Source: Treponema sp.
GTDB lineage: Bacteria > Spirochaetota > Spirochaetia > Treponematales > Treponemataceae
Assembly (NCBI GenBank): GCA_016294105.1
Contig: JAEDCN010000002.1
Coordinates: 1-64,000 of the forward strand
Direction: 5' to 3'
Length of the DNA stretch: 64,000 nt
Made by a program: the position numbers and the translations under genes
Part shown: positions 16,396-25,286 of the stretch, piece after piece
How the letters are laid out: each line of letters opens with the position of its first letter
How positions within the stretch are numbered: position 1 is the stretch's first letter
Notes under the pieces: generated by a model
Database searches by the model: none
Seen by the model: the letters and a program-made list of their open reading frames with translations, nothing else
What the model was told of the DNA's origin: nothing

Positions 16396-17028
16396 ATGAA
16401 TATAGAGCCTTTTGATTCAAAATACATCCCAGAAATTGTAGATTGGGTAACTCCGCTTTGGTCCATGATGGACTATGATACTGAAGTGTCCATGATGGAC
16501 TTTGATGCTGAGGTGTCTGAAAAAATATCTAACAAAAAGCAGGATTTAGACGTGGAATTTATTGTTCGGCACAATATCTTTTACAATGAATTTGCCCTTC
16601 AACTTGTTCAAGAGAAAAAACTGCAAGCGGTGGCCTTTGCTGCTCGGAAAGAAGAAGAAAATGATGCTCTCCAGTGGCTGGAAGAAAACCGTGAGAATCT
16701 TTCTGCAAAGGAAGCGGAGAGCCTGCAACGGGTAGTGGAGTATCTTGAACACATGGATGCTAAAACCTGTAGTGTTATGGAAAAGGATGATATCCGCCTG
16801 ACCCTTTTTGCTAGCAATCAGCGGGGATGTGGCAGCTTGATTTTGCAACAGCTAGAGGAAAGATTGCGGAGGGCAGGCTTCAAAGCCATGTATTTGTGGA
16901 CAGATAGCGACTGTAACCACCAGTGGTATCCCCGCCACGGCTTTACCTTGGTGGAATCTGAAGTCAACGAAAACTTTTCCACTCCAGAAAAAAACTTTAT
17001 GACTTATATTTTCTGTAAAAAGCTATAA
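16396..17028 (+). CDS. GNAT family N-acetyltransferase
   Basis: A 210-residue protein from the ATG at 16396. The acetyl-CoA site is visible as FASNQRGCGSLILQQLEERLRRAGFKAMYLWTDSDCNHQWYPRHGF, the motif A and B region of GNAT enzymes. The middle (LEENRENLSAKEAESLQRVVEYLEHMD) is a charged helix. Near the N-terminus SMMDYDTEV is followed by SMMDFDAEV, encoded by a 27-bp tandem duplication. TATAAT at 16380-16385 precedes the start by ten bases and no Shine-Dalgarno is seen. Substrate unknown. Confidence 0.75.
   Translation: MNIEPFDSKYIPEIVDWVTPLWSMMDYDTEVSMMDFDAEVSEKISNKKQDLDVEFIVRHNIFYNEFALQLVQEKKLQAVAFAARKEEENDALQWLEENRENLSAKEAESLQRVVEYLEHMDAKTCSVMEKDDIRLTLFASNQRGCGSLILQQLEERLRRAGFKAMYLWTDSDCNHQWYPRHGFTLVESEVNENFSTPEKNFMTYIFCKKL
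16462..16515 (+). repeat. 27-bp tandem duplication inside the GNAT gene
   Basis: Two units, 16462-16488 and 16489-16515, both starting TCCATGATGGACT and differing at three positions. The reading frame is kept and nine residues are duplicated. Confidence 0.9.
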
Positions 17029-17131
17029 ATAATATGACTTTAATGAATTATCTTTAATCTTGATATGCATCCCTTTTACCAGAAAAAGTAAAAGGGTGCA
17101 CTTCAAACCAATCTCGTACTTTTTTCTCCGT

Positions 17132-17812
17132 TTATACCTTAAAGGCTCGTTCTACCGGCAAGGCAAAAATAATCCCATTGGCTTCACTGCGGATTCCGTG
17201 CTCTTTGTTTACCGCATCCATAATATTGGTGGCGATGGTGGAGGCAGCCAAAATCATGATGATTTCCCGCTCCTCCATTACATCTTGAATGCCAAAATGA
17301 CTCATCATGCCTCCATCTGCCAGACGCGACCTGATGATGGTGCCACCCATGGCTCCTGCTCCACGAGCGGTGTGCATAACTTCATCGGTACAGCCCTGGT
17401 TTACGGAAATCAATATTAGCTGGTGGTTGTATTCGTTTCTCATCTCTTCCTCTCCTTTTGTTTGTGTTGGTTGGGTTGTGGTACGGGAAATCATCTCTGC
17501 GGCAAGTCGGTTGACGGCGGAAAGCTTTAGCTCCATCATCAATCCTCGATAGCGGCTGGAGCCAAGGCTTTCCCGCAGGTTTACCGCCAGTGCATTGATG
17601 GTCTGCTGCGGCGCAATGCTGAGGATGATGTCCTTGTCGTTGCTGCCCAGTCCCAGGATGTCCATCATCTCAGAGGGGGCTGTCCCAAAGCCCATGGTCT
17701 GACTGTGGAAGTGAATGTCGCGAGTCCGCATCATCTCCATGTAGGATTTTCCCTTCCCCCGTTCCAAGATGGAAAGAATCAGTACCATGGGATTTTCTTC
17801 TGTTGCACTCAT
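17132..17812 (-). CDS. PII-like regulator paired with DUF1538 transporter
   Basis: A 226-residue soluble protein made of two related ferredoxin-like halves (about 1-105 and 125-226). The second half has the PII-type segment HTARGAGAMGGTIIRSRL, where the nucleotide-binding T-loop base would be, and a closing VERAF. It overlaps the end of the DUF1538 gene by 4 bp (ATGA), so the two are translationally coupled. PII-family proteins commonly gate membrane transporters through nucleotide binding; applying that here is inference. The first half lacks a clear T-loop motif. Confidence 0.75.
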   Translation of the reverse strand: MSATEENPMVLILSILERGKGKSYMEMMRTRDIHFHSQTMGFGTAPSEMMDILGLGSNDKDIILSIAPQQTINALAVNLRESLGSSRYRGLMMELKLSAVNRLAAEMISRTTTQPTQTKGEEEMRNEYNHQLILISVNQGCTDEVMHTARGAGAMGGTIIRSRLADGGMMSHFGIQDVMEEREIIMILAASTIATNIMDAVNKEHGIRSEANGIIFALPVERAFKV

Positions 17813-19329
17813 TTTGTCACCGCCTTGTAATAAATCATGTCATCTTCAATCTGCAGTAGCTGGCTGTGGGCTTGCTGCTGGAGTTTTTTCTGTTTCATTC
17901 TGCCGAGCAATCCCATTACCTGAATGGTGATAAGGGGGGTCATGGCAACCATGGCCACAATTCCAAAGGCATCGGTCATGACATTGCCACCAGCTGCCTC
18001 GCAGGCTCCAATGGCAAAGGGCAGGATAAAGGTGGAGGTCATGGGACCGCTGGCAACTCCACCTGAGTCAAAAGCGATACCGGTGTAAATGGGTGGCACA
18101 AAGAAGGTGATGACCAATGAGATGGCATAGCCTGCAATCAGGATGGGGAGAATGGGGATTCCCGTCAAAACTCGCAGCATGGAAATTCCTACGGAACAGG
18201 CCACACCGATAGACAGGGCTATGCCGATGGCACCTTGCCCGATAGCACCGTTGGTAACCTCTGCAACCTGCTTTTTCAAGGAGTGAACGGCAGGCTCAGC
18301 GGAAACAACAAAGTATCCCATCAAGGCTCCAGCTGGAATCAAAAGAAATTTTGTGCTGGAGGCAGCAATTCCCGCCCCAATAAGGCGACCAGCAGGCATA
18401 AAGCCCACGTTTGCTCCAGCCAAGAACAGCACCAACCCCAGGTAGGTGTAGAGACAGCCTATGGCAATTCGGATCATCTGGTGCTTGCTAAAGCTACGGG
18501 TAACAAGCTGAAAGAGCAGGAGGCAGCCAAAAATTGGGGCTAAAGCAATCAAAACTTCTTCTGCATAATGAGGGAAGGCTTGTGCAAAAAGCAGGAACGC
18601 CCCCTTGGTGTCCTGGGCAATAATCAGCTGTGTTTCTGTAGTGGTGGCTTCTGGCTGAAAGGTAATGCTGAGAATCAAGACTGAAAGAATTGGTCCAACG
18701 CTACACAGGGCTACCAAACCAAAGCTGTTTTCGTGGGCATTCTTTGCGTGACTCATCATAGCCATACCTGCACCCAATGCCATAATAAAGGGCACAGTGA
18801 TGGGGCCTGTGGTAACACCACCGGAGTCAAAGGCTGCGGGAATAAAATCCTCTGGGGCAAAGAAGGCTAGCACAATAACGAGGAGATAGAAAATAATCAG
18901 TAATCGGGACAGGGGAATGCCTGTTCTGGTACGCACCATGGAAATGGTTAAAAAGATACCTACACCCACACCTACGGATACAATCAAGGTCATGTTGGGT
19001 ACCGAGGGAACCTGCTCTGCCAGCACTGTTAAGTCTGGCTCTGCAATGGTAATCATCACGCCCAAAATAAAGCAGATAATCATTGGAATGAGAATGTGTT
19101 TTGATTTTCCGATTTGGGAACCGATGCCGTCTCCCAAGGGTTGCATGGAAATTTCTGAACCGATGGTAAAAAGACTCATACCCAAAATAAGGGTGAGGGT
19201 TCCAAAGAGGAACAGCACCAAAACGCCCGTTTCAAGGGGAGCGATGGATACGCTCAGCACAAGAACGATGGCAAAAATCGGCAACACCGAACTGATGGCT
19301 TCTTTCATAGCCTTATTCAACAGGTTCAA
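17809..19329 (-). CDS. DUF1538 family membrane transporter, two-repeat form
   Basis: A 506-residue integral membrane protein with about 12 helices in two homologous halves. Each half contains the family signature: FDSGGVTTGPITVPFIMALG in the first and FDSGGVASGPMTSTFI in the second. From memory, a two-gene DUF1538 pair (UmpA/UmpB of Halomonas) was reported as a Na+/H+ antiporter; here both halves are fused. Cation/proton exchange is the best guess. The start is TTG at 19329, about ten bases after GGAG. The coupled PII-like gene follows. Confidence 0.8.
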   Translation of the reverse strand: MNLLNKAMKEAISSVLPIFAIVLVLSVSIAPLETGVLVLFLFGTLTLILGMSLFTIGSEISMQPLGDGIGSQIGKSKHILIPMIICFILGVMITIAEPDLTVLAEQVPSVPNMTLIVSVGVGVGIFLTISMVRTRTGIPLSRLLIIFYLLVIVLAFFAPEDFIPAAFDSGGVTTGPITVPFIMALGAGMAMMSHAKNAHENSFGLVALCSVGPILSVLILSITFQPEATTTETQLIIAQDTKGAFLLFAQAFPHYAEEVLIALAPIFGCLLLFQLVTRSFSKHQMIRIAIGCLYTYLGLVLFLAGANVGFMPAGRLIGAGIAASSTKFLLIPAGALMGYFVVSAEPAVHSLKKQVAEVTNGAIGQGAIGIALSIGVACSVGISMLRVLTGIPILPILIAGYAISLVITFFVPPIYTGIAFDSGGVASGPMTSTFILPFAIGACEAAGGNVMTDAFGIVAMVAMTPLITIQVMGLLGRMKQKKLQQQAHSQLLQIEDDMIYYKAVTK

Positions 19330-19360
19330 TGTAGCATTCTCCTAACAATAGATTTGGGAT

Positions 19361-19410
19361 AAAAAAAATAACCGTCAGCCGGTACCTAGAAGGTCAAGAC
19401 CATCGGTTAT
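19361..19410 (-). terminator. Terminator between trxB-like gene and DUF1538 gene
   Basis: On the minus strand ATAACCG (19410-19404) pairs with CGGTTAT (19374-19368), followed by a run of T. The interior has further partial pairing. It ends the ahpC operon or, less likely, acts as an attenuator in the leader of the DUF1538 gene. Confidence 0.6.
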
Positions 19411-19507
19411 AATGTATATAAATTATTAAAATTCGACAATAAAGATGAAATAAAACGGTGGAAATTCACGAAATATTAAAATTTTTCGTACATTTTCCAC
19501 CACATTC

Positions 19508-21166
19508 TTACAAGCTTGCCTGAATCAAGTCCAAAATCTGGCGAGCATTCTTTTTACCAAAGGATGACTCTCCATCGTTGATAATCATGCAGGGAACGCT
19601 CATTACTTGGTACTTGTCCCGAAGGTCGGGGAAGTGGTTCAGGTCGTAGATTTCCGCTGAAATGTTATCGTTCAGGGTAGCCAAACGCTGGGCTGCTGTT
19701 ACCAAGTCAGGACACATGGTGCAAGATAGTGAAATCAAAATCTTGATATCCACTGGTTTTGCAATAGCCTTGGCTTCTGCCATAACGTCGGCATCAAGCT
19801 GCTGTCCAGGACCAGCGGCATTGTACAAGCCCAACACAAAAGAGGTGAACTCGTGACCACCGGGAACTCCGTGGAATGCCAAGCCTGTCCAGCTGCCGTC
19901 TTCTCGGCAGATGCGAACACAGGGCTTGTGCTGCAGGTCACTGGAAGCGGTACGTACTTCAAGTTTTGCGGTGAGCTTTGCTAGCTCTTCCATGTAATTT
20001 TCCAGCTCCTGGGATACAGGCTTGTCGTCTAAGTGCAATTCCAGAATCAGGTTGTTTTCCATGCGAGAGAATACAGTGTTCAGCTGGGCCAGCATTTCTG
20101 GAGTGAACAGGTCATTTTTGTGGCCGCTGACATCTGCTTCCTCTGCTTCTGTTGCGGCTGCAGGAACACTGTGGCTTGGTGCGGCACTCTGGGGCTGCTC
20201 TGGCTTGATTCCAGTTTTTCGCTGCATAGCTGCAGCATATTTTTCCAACTCAGTGGCTGCTAAGGCTCCATCGCCAACAGCTGTTACCACCTGACGCAGA
20301 TTCTTGATACGAACGTCACCTGCTGCATAAAGACCTGCTACATTGGTCTGCATGTTTTCATCGGTGATGATGTATCCCTGCTGGTTTAGCTCCACAATAC
20401 CCTTTACCAGCTCAGTGGCAGGCTCGTATCCGGCAAATACAAAGACACCGATATTGTCGCCAGCATCAGCCTTGTATTCGGTTACTTCTCCAGTCTTGTT
20501 GTTGCGGTAGCGGATGGCACGGAGAACGGAATCTCCCATAACCTCTTCCACTTCGGTATTGGTGAGAATGGTAATCTTTTCGTGATGTTTTGCCTCGTCG
20601 GCAGCAGATTTTGCACAACCAAAGTCGTCCTTACGAATAAGGATGTTTACGTGGCGAGCATATTTTGTCAGGAAGACGCTTTCCTCTGCAGCGGCAAAGC
20701 CTCCGCCAATGACAAAGACTTCCTTGCCAGTAAAGAATTCACCATCACAGGTTGCACAATAGGCTACACCGTGTCCTTTGAATTCAGCTTCCCCCTTAAA
20801 TCCAATCATGCGGGGGCGGGCACCAGTGGCTAAAAGAATACCGAAGCACTTAAGTTCTCCTCTAGAGGTAAAGACGCTCTTCAGGTCTCCCTCTACGGAA
20901 ATCCGTTCTACTTCGGCCAGCATAAACTCGGCACCAAAATTCTGTGCCTGTTTTCTCATTGTTTCAGTAAGGGCAGCTCCGCTGGTATGTTCCACTCCGG
21001 GGTAGTTTACCACTTCGGAAGTGATGGTAATCTGCCCGCCAAAGTTATCCTTCTCAATAACAAGAACCCTGTACTTGGCACGGGCCAAGTACAGGGCTGT
21101 TGTGAGACCAGCAGGACCGCCACCGATAACAACTACATCGTAGATAGTATCGTTGCGGTCACTCAT
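19508..21166 (-). CDS. Domain-permuted AhpF-like reductase (TrxR plus C-terminal dithiol domain)
   Basis: A 552-residue protein. Residues 1-325 are a thioredoxin-reductase domain with FAD site GGGPAG (15-20), redox pair CATC (137-140), NAD(P)H-site GGGFAAAEE and the closing FAD block GLYAAGDVR. After an Ala/Ser/Glu linker (325-350), residues 352-552 are a double thioredoxin-fold domain like the N-terminus of AhpF, with its redox pair CTMC (482-485) and a cis-proline block VMSVPCMI. AhpF of E. coli has these modules in the opposite order. It lies 2 bp after ahpC in one operon, so it should pass NAD(P)H electrons to that peroxiredoxin. Confidence 0.9.
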   Translation of the reverse strand: MSDRNDTIYDVVVIGGGPAGLTTALYLARAKYRVLVIEKDNFGGQITITSEVVNYPGVEHTSGAALTETMRKQAQNFGAEFMLAEVERISVEGDLKSVFTSRGELKCFGILLATGARPRMIGFKGEAEFKGHGVAYCATCDGEFFTGKEVFVIGGGFAAAEESVFLTKYARHVNILIRKDDFGCAKSAADEAKHHEKITILTNTEVEEVMGDSVLRAIRYRNNKTGEVTEYKADAGDNIGVFVFAGYEPATELVKGIVELNQQGYIITDENMQTNVAGLYAAGDVRIKNLRQVVTAVGDGALAATELEKYAAAMQRKTGIKPEQPQSAAPSHSVPAAATEAEEADVSGHKNDLFTPEMLAQLNTVFSRMENNLILELHLDDKPVSQELENYMEELAKLTAKLEVRTASSDLQHKPCVRICREDGSWTGLAFHGVPGGHEFTSFVLGLYNAAGPGQQLDADVMAEAKAIAKPVDIKILISLSCTMCPDLVTAAQRLATLNDNISAEIYDLNHFPDLRDKYQVMSVPCMIINDGESSFGKKNARQILDLIQASL

Positions 21167-21168
21167 TA

Positions 21169-21732
21169 TTACAGGGCTCCTACCAAGTCCAAGCTGGGCT
21201 TGAGAGTCTCAGCACCTGGCCGCCACTTTGCAGGACAAACCTGGTCACCGTTCTTTGCTACGAACTGGCTAGCCTGTACCTTGCGGAGCAGCTCTTCAGC
21301 ATTGCGTCCTACGTTACCAGCGTTTACTTCGTAAGCAACGATCTTTCCTTCAGGATTCAATACGAAGGTTCCGCGCTCTGCCAAACCGTTTCCTTCGATA
21401 TAAACTTCAAAGTCCTTAGCAAGAACGTGAGTGGGGTCAGCAAGCATGGTGTACTGAATAGCCTTGATTGTCTTGGAAGTATCTGCCCAAGCCTTGTGTA
21501 CGAAGTGAGTGTCTGTAGAAACAGAGTAAACTTCGCAACCAATCTTCTGGAACTCAGCATACTTATTCTGCAAGTCTTCCAACTCTGTAGGACATACGAA
21601 GGTGAAGTCAGCAGGATAGAAGAAGAATACAGACCACTTTCCCAAAACATCCTTCTTGGAAACAGTCTTGAAAGCACCACTCTGGTATGCTTCTACAGTA
21701 AAATCAGCAATTTCTTTGTTAATCAATGACAT
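21169..21732 (-). CDS. ahpC: Alkyl hydroperoxide reductase peroxiredoxin
   Basis: A 187-residue typical 2-Cys peroxiredoxin. The peroxidatic cysteine is Cys47 in FFYPADFTFVCPTE, and the resolving cysteine is Cys166 in GDQVCPAKW. It reduces H2O2 and organic peroxides in the cytoplasm. The reductase gene follows after 2 bp. AGGAG precedes the ATG. Codon choice is narrow, as in highly expressed genes. A PerR box overlaps its promoter (21792-21820), so peroxide induction is expected. Confidence 0.96.
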   Translation of the reverse strand: MSLINKEIADFTVEAYQSGAFKTVSKKDVLGKWSVFFFYPADFTFVCPTELEDLQNKYAEFQKIGCEVYSVSTDTHFVHKAWADTSKTIKAIQYTMLADPTHVLAKDFEVYIEGNGLAERGTFVLNPEGKIVAYEVNAGNVGRNAEELLRKVQASQFVAKNGDQVCPAKWRPGAETLKPSLDLVGAL

Positions 21733-21791
21733 AATAATATACTCCTAAAAAAATCTGTAGTATGAGTTAGCCTCATGCAATTACTTTGTAC

Positions 21792-21820
21792 ATAATACAA
21801 ATTTATAATTATTATGTCAA
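21792..21820 (-). promoter_or_regulatory. ahpC promoter with overlapping PerR box
   Basis: On the minus strand: consensus -35 TTGACA (21820-21815), 17 bp, TATTAT (21797-21792). Within the spacer, positions 21803-21817 read TTATAATTATTATGT on the plus strand, 13 of 15 matches to the PerR consensus TTATAATNATTATAA. A bound repressor would cover the -35 and spacer. Confidence 0.8.
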
Positions 21821-21894
21821 CTGATTTTTTTCCCAATCCTCAAAAACTTAAAAAAAATTGAGGATTGGTACTTGGAGTAAGAATTATCCTGTGG

Positions 21895-23067
21895 TTAACT
21901 GAATCGAGGGAACTCTGGCAAGGAGCCACCAATCAAGGGACTGCACCACTGGACAAATTCCTGGGTAATACCATCGGCAGCAGGATTGATGTACCGCTCC
22001 TCTAGGGTTCGTTCTTTAAGCATAACTTCTTCCACTGGAATCAAAAAGGTTTCGCAGTTGTATCCCTGCTGAAGCTTTGAGCTATCTGAAAGACGGCGGA
22101 AGCCCACCATAACGGCTGTTTCTCCTGCCAGGGCGGCACGCAAGGCTTCTTGTCCAGCTACAATGGCTTCTTGGCGGTCTATCTCTGACTGCCAAGCGGT
22201 GGAGGTGCGACCAAGGATACCAGGTTTTTCGCTGCGGGCCTTGATTCCCAGCTTTTGAATCACCAGGTTTGCCAGATGGGCTGAAACATCACCGTAGTAG
22301 ACGGCTCGCCCCACCTGGAAAATAGGTGGGACGATGGGAGTGCCAGTGGCATCCTTCAAGCCTTCGCTGGCAACCACCACCACACCGCCGTGTTTTTTGT
22401 ACAATGTGCTGGCTTTATCTAGAAATTCCTCTTGGTTAAAGGGCTTTTCTGGCACGTAAATCAGGTGGGGGCCACCATCTTCTGCCGTACCTGCTAGGGC
22501 TGAGGCAGCGGTGAGCCAGCCTGCATTCCGTCCCATGGCTTCTATCACCGCCACGTGGATGGGAAGACTTGCTACATCGTAGCAAAGCTCCCGAACAGAG
22601 GCTGCAAGATAGCGGGCTGCACTACCAAAGCCAGGGGCATGGTCGGTAATGGCGATGTCGTTGTCTATGGTTTTAGGAATACCCACCACACGAATGTCTG
22701 TATCCCTTACCTGTGCCGCCACCTTTCCGCAGGCATCCATGGAGCCATTGCCACCGTTAAACAGTAGCCACTTGATGTTGTGCTTTTTTAAGGCTTCTGC
22801 AATGGCCTTGTAGTCAGCCTCCACCAAGGGAGTTCGAGAAGTACCAATGGCAGAACCTGGTGTAAAGGGCAGACGTTCCAGCTGTTCTTGGGGAATGTTC
22901 GTCAAATCGATAAAGTCCCCAGAAGCAATGGCCCCACTGCCACCTCGTGCTCCGTAGATTTTGTCTACCTCAGCGTATTTTTTTGCTTCAGTAATGGCCC
23001 CGTAGAGTGAGGCATTGATAACAGCTGTGGGGGCTCCACCGTGAACAATAAGAACATTTCCCTTCAT
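21895..23067 (-). CDS. 6-phosphofructokinase, PPi- or ATP-dependent
   Basis: A 390-residue enzyme phosphorylating fructose 6-phosphate to the 1,6-bisphosphate. The donor region reads NGGNGSMD where ATP enzymes have GGDGS and PPi enzymes GGDDS. The catalytic loop reads PKTIDNDI, whose Lys is typical of PPi enzymes and replaces the Gly of bacterial ATP enzymes. GFGSAARY and EAMGRNAGWLTAAS bind the sugar phosphate. Gly at the first site with Lys at the second is a mixed signature also known in trypanosome ATP enzymes, so the donor cannot be called from sequence. It is the last gene of the pgi-lacI-nagA operon, 10 bp after nagA. Confidence 0.88.
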   Translation of the reverse strand: MKGNVLIVHGGAPTAVINASLYGAITEAKKYAEVDKIYGARGGSGAIASGDFIDLTNIPQEQLERLPFTPGSAIGTSRTPLVEADYKAIAEALKKHNIKWLLFNGGNGSMDACGKVAAQVRDTDIRVVGIPKTIDNDIAITDHAPGFGSAARYLAASVRELCYDVASLPIHVAVIEAMGRNAGWLTAASALAGTAEDGGPHLIYVPEKPFNQEEFLDKASTLYKKHGGVVVVASEGLKDATGTPIVPPIFQVGRAVYYGDVSAHLANLVIQKLGIKARSEKPGILGRTSTAWQSEIDRQEAIVAGQEALRAALAGETAVMVGFRRLSDSSKLQQGYNCETFLIPVEEVMLKERTLEERYINPAADGITQEFVQWCSPLIGGSLPEFPRFS

Positions 23068-23077
23068 ATTGGTTCTC

Positions 23078-24235
23078 CTAGTTTTCTTGTGAATAATATG
23101 TTATTTGACCCTGGGTAAATACCAGGTCAATTTCGTTGTTCTGGTTCAAAAGCACCAGATCTGCCTGCTTGCCTTGCTGAATGGAACCTGTGTAATCGAA
23201 AATTCCCATGAGCTGAGCTGCATTTTCAGAAACGAGGCGGTACAAATCCTCCTCTGGCAGGGTGGTAAACTGGCGCAGGTTATCCAAGGCTCGCTTCATG
23301 GTAAGGGTACTGCCTGCCCGAACACCTGTAGTTTTGAGCTTTGCATCTCCTCCTTCCACAATCACTGGATTTACCCCCAGCACATATTCTCCATCGGGAC
23401 AGCCTGCTGCCATAATGCTGTCGGTAACGGGAACCATGCGATTTAGTCCCTTTATCTTCAGCAAAAGCCGAACGATGGGTGGATGCAGGTGGAAGCCGTC
23501 GCAAATCATTTCGCAGTACACGTCAGATTCCAGCACTGCCGTGAGAATGGCAGGATCGTGCATATGCAGCAGCTTCATTCCGTTCATGGTGTGGGTGGTG
23601 CTGGCTGCTCCCGCTTTGATAGCTGCCATAGCCTGCTCGTAGCTAGCTCCGCTGTGGCCCAAGGATACCCGCACTCCCTCTTGGCTCAGCCGTTGAGTCA
23701 GCTCCACGGCACCCTCCAGCTCTGGAGCGATGGTAATGACCTTAATGAGACCTTGTGCTGCCTCTTGGAATTGGCAGAAAAGATTGTAGTCAGGCTTTTG
23801 CAATAAATGCTCAGGCATTGCACCCTTGTAGGCTGGTGAAAGGAAGGGGCCTTCCAAATGGATTCCCGCCACAGCAGTGCAGCCCAGCTCATTCTTTGCC
23901 TTTGCCACGGCTGCCAGTCGTTGGCACATTACTGGGATTTCATCGGTTAACACTGCAGGATAAAAGCTAGTGACACCTTGGGAAGCAAAAAAGTCTGCCA
24001 CCTTTACCACATCCTCAGCCTCTGCGTGGTTAAAATCTACTCCCACTGCACCGTGGGTATGAATGTCAACAAAGCCAGGAACGATTTTTCGTCCCTTGCC
24101 CTGAATAATCTGGGAATTTTCTGGCATTTTGGGAGATGCCACCTCCAGAATCTTTCCGTTTTCAATAATCAGATTTCCCCGCTGAAAGCCCTGGGGAGTG
24201 AGGATGTTGGCATCCTTAATAATTGTTCGTTTCAT
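23078..24235 (-). CDS. nagA: N-acetylglucosamine-6-phosphate deacetylase
   Basis: A 385-residue amidohydrolase releasing acetate from GlcNAc-6-phosphate. PGFVDIHTHGAVGVDFNHA carries the first metal site. EGPFLSPAYKGAM holds the catalytic-site Glu, LGHSGA and THTMNGM the further His ligands, and VPVTDSIMAAG the catalytic Asp. It sits between the LacI regulator (15 bp) and the phosphofructokinase (10 bp). No nagB deaminase is in the window, so glucosamine-6-phosphate must be processed by a gene elsewhere. Confidence 0.94.
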   Translation of the reverse strand: MKRTIIKDANILTPQGFQRGNLIIENGKILEVASPKMPENSQIIQGKGRKIVPGFVDIHTHGAVGVDFNHAEAEDVVKVADFFASQGVTSFYPAVLTDEIPVMCQRLAAVAKAKNELGCTAVAGIHLEGPFLSPAYKGAMPEHLLQKPDYNLFCQFQEAAQGLIKVITIAPELEGAVELTQRLSQEGVRVSLGHSGASYEQAMAAIKAGAASTTHTMNGMKLLHMHDPAILTAVLESDVYCEMICDGFHLHPPIVRLLLKIKGLNRMVPVTDSIMAAGCPDGEYVLGVNPVIVEGGDAKLKTTGVRAGSTLTMKRALDNLRQFTTLPEEDLYRLVSENAAQLMGIFDYTGSIQQGKQADLVLLNQNNEIDLVFTQGQITYYSQEN

Positions 24236-24250
24236 ATATCCTCCTAAAAT

Positions 24251-25285
24251 CTACAGTGATTTGCAGCTTTCTCGTTCTATAAGCTGGAAGGGAAGCGTTA
24301 CCTGCAAGGGATAACAGCGTCCTGTTTCAATCCTATCCATAAGCACCTTTACCGCCAATCGCCCCAATTCCCAAGTGGGCACGGAAATTGTGGTTAATGC
24401 GGGCTTTACAAACTGTGCCATATCAATATTATCGAATCCCATAATGGAAATGTCCTGGGGAATGTTAAGGCCTCCATCTTCAAAGGCCCGCATGGCTCCC
24501 AGTGCCACGGTGTCGTTGGCACAGAAGATGGCTGTGGGCAAATTGCCAGTTTGAATCATTTTTTCTGCAGCTTCGTAGCCAGCGGTGGAGGTAAGGATTG
24601 CATCCACCATATGAGCTGGATGTACCGAAAGGCCTGAACGTGCCAGTGCATCCACAAAGCCAGTAAAACGATGCTCATTTAAAAGCTGGGGCTGCTGATT
24701 CACTGGTCCAATAAAACCGATATTTCTGTGCCCTAAGCTCACAAAATAGTCCACCGCCCGCTGCACCCCGGCGTAGCCGTCGCAAATTACTTCGTCAATG
24801 GAGCAGCTCATTTTATTTGCCCCAGCGTACACCAAGTGGGGAATTGTTTCCTTCAGCCGTACAATATTTTCTTGGCTGGTGCGTCCAAGGATAATGGCAC
24901 AATCAAGATTCTCTGATTCCAGAATGTGAGAAAAACCGGGATCTGTGAGGCTAGTGACAATGAGATTGTATTGAATGGTATCTTGCCACTGGCTTAATTC
25001 CTGCTGAATAGCTGCCAGCATGGAAGAAAAGAATGGCGACACAAAGGTTTCGTGGGCAGAGGTAAGGATGCAGCCGATGGAATAGTTCTGCTGAACCTTG
25101 TGACCTTGCAGAATGACTTTATGGCCAGAATCCTTAGAAAAAAATCCCATGCGTTTTGCCGCATCAATCACCAGCTGTGCGTTTTTGTCACCTTCCTTTC
25201 GGTAGCCATTTCCGCTTAAAATCCGAGACACGGTGGAAATAGAAACACCTGTTTCCTGTGCAATATCCTTTAGTCGTACCTTCAT
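24251..25285 (-). CDS. LacI family transcriptional regulator
   Basis: A 344-residue repressor starting at MKVRLKDIAQETGVSISTVSRIL, a textbook LacI helix-turn-helix and hinge (residues 1-55), followed by a periplasmic-binding-protein-like sensor domain (SIGCILTSAHETFVSPFFSSML to the end). The start is 1 bp after the pgi stop; the longer upstream reading would overlap pgi and is rejected. Placement between pgi and nagA suggests it controls this operon in response to an amino-sugar or other sugar phosphate. I could not identify a matching operator with confidence. Confidence 0.9.
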   Translation of the reverse strand: MKVRLKDIAQETGVSISTVSRILSGNGYRKEGDKNAQLVIDAAKRMGFFSKDSGHKVILQGHKVQQNYSIGCILTSAHETFVSPFFSSMLAAIQQELSQWQDTIQYNLIVTSLTDPGFSHILESENLDCAIILGRTSQENIVRLKETIPHLVYAGANKMSCSIDEVICDGYAGVQRAVDYFVSLGHRNIGFIGPVNQQPQLLNEHRFTGFVDALARSGLSVHPAHMVDAILTSTAGYEAAEKMIQTGNLPTAIFCANDTVALGAMRAFEDGGLNIPQDISIMGFDNIDMAQFVKPALTTISVPTWELGRLAVKVLMDRIETGRCYPLQVTLPFQLIERESCKSL

Positions 25286-25286
25286 C

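Noticed and set aside
21762..21776. GTTAGC-containing hairpin in the ahpC leader as a fourth iron-regulator operator
   Set aside because: ATGAG-TTAGC-CTCAT has only one GTTAGC arm; the resemblance to the iron-importer dyads is too slight.
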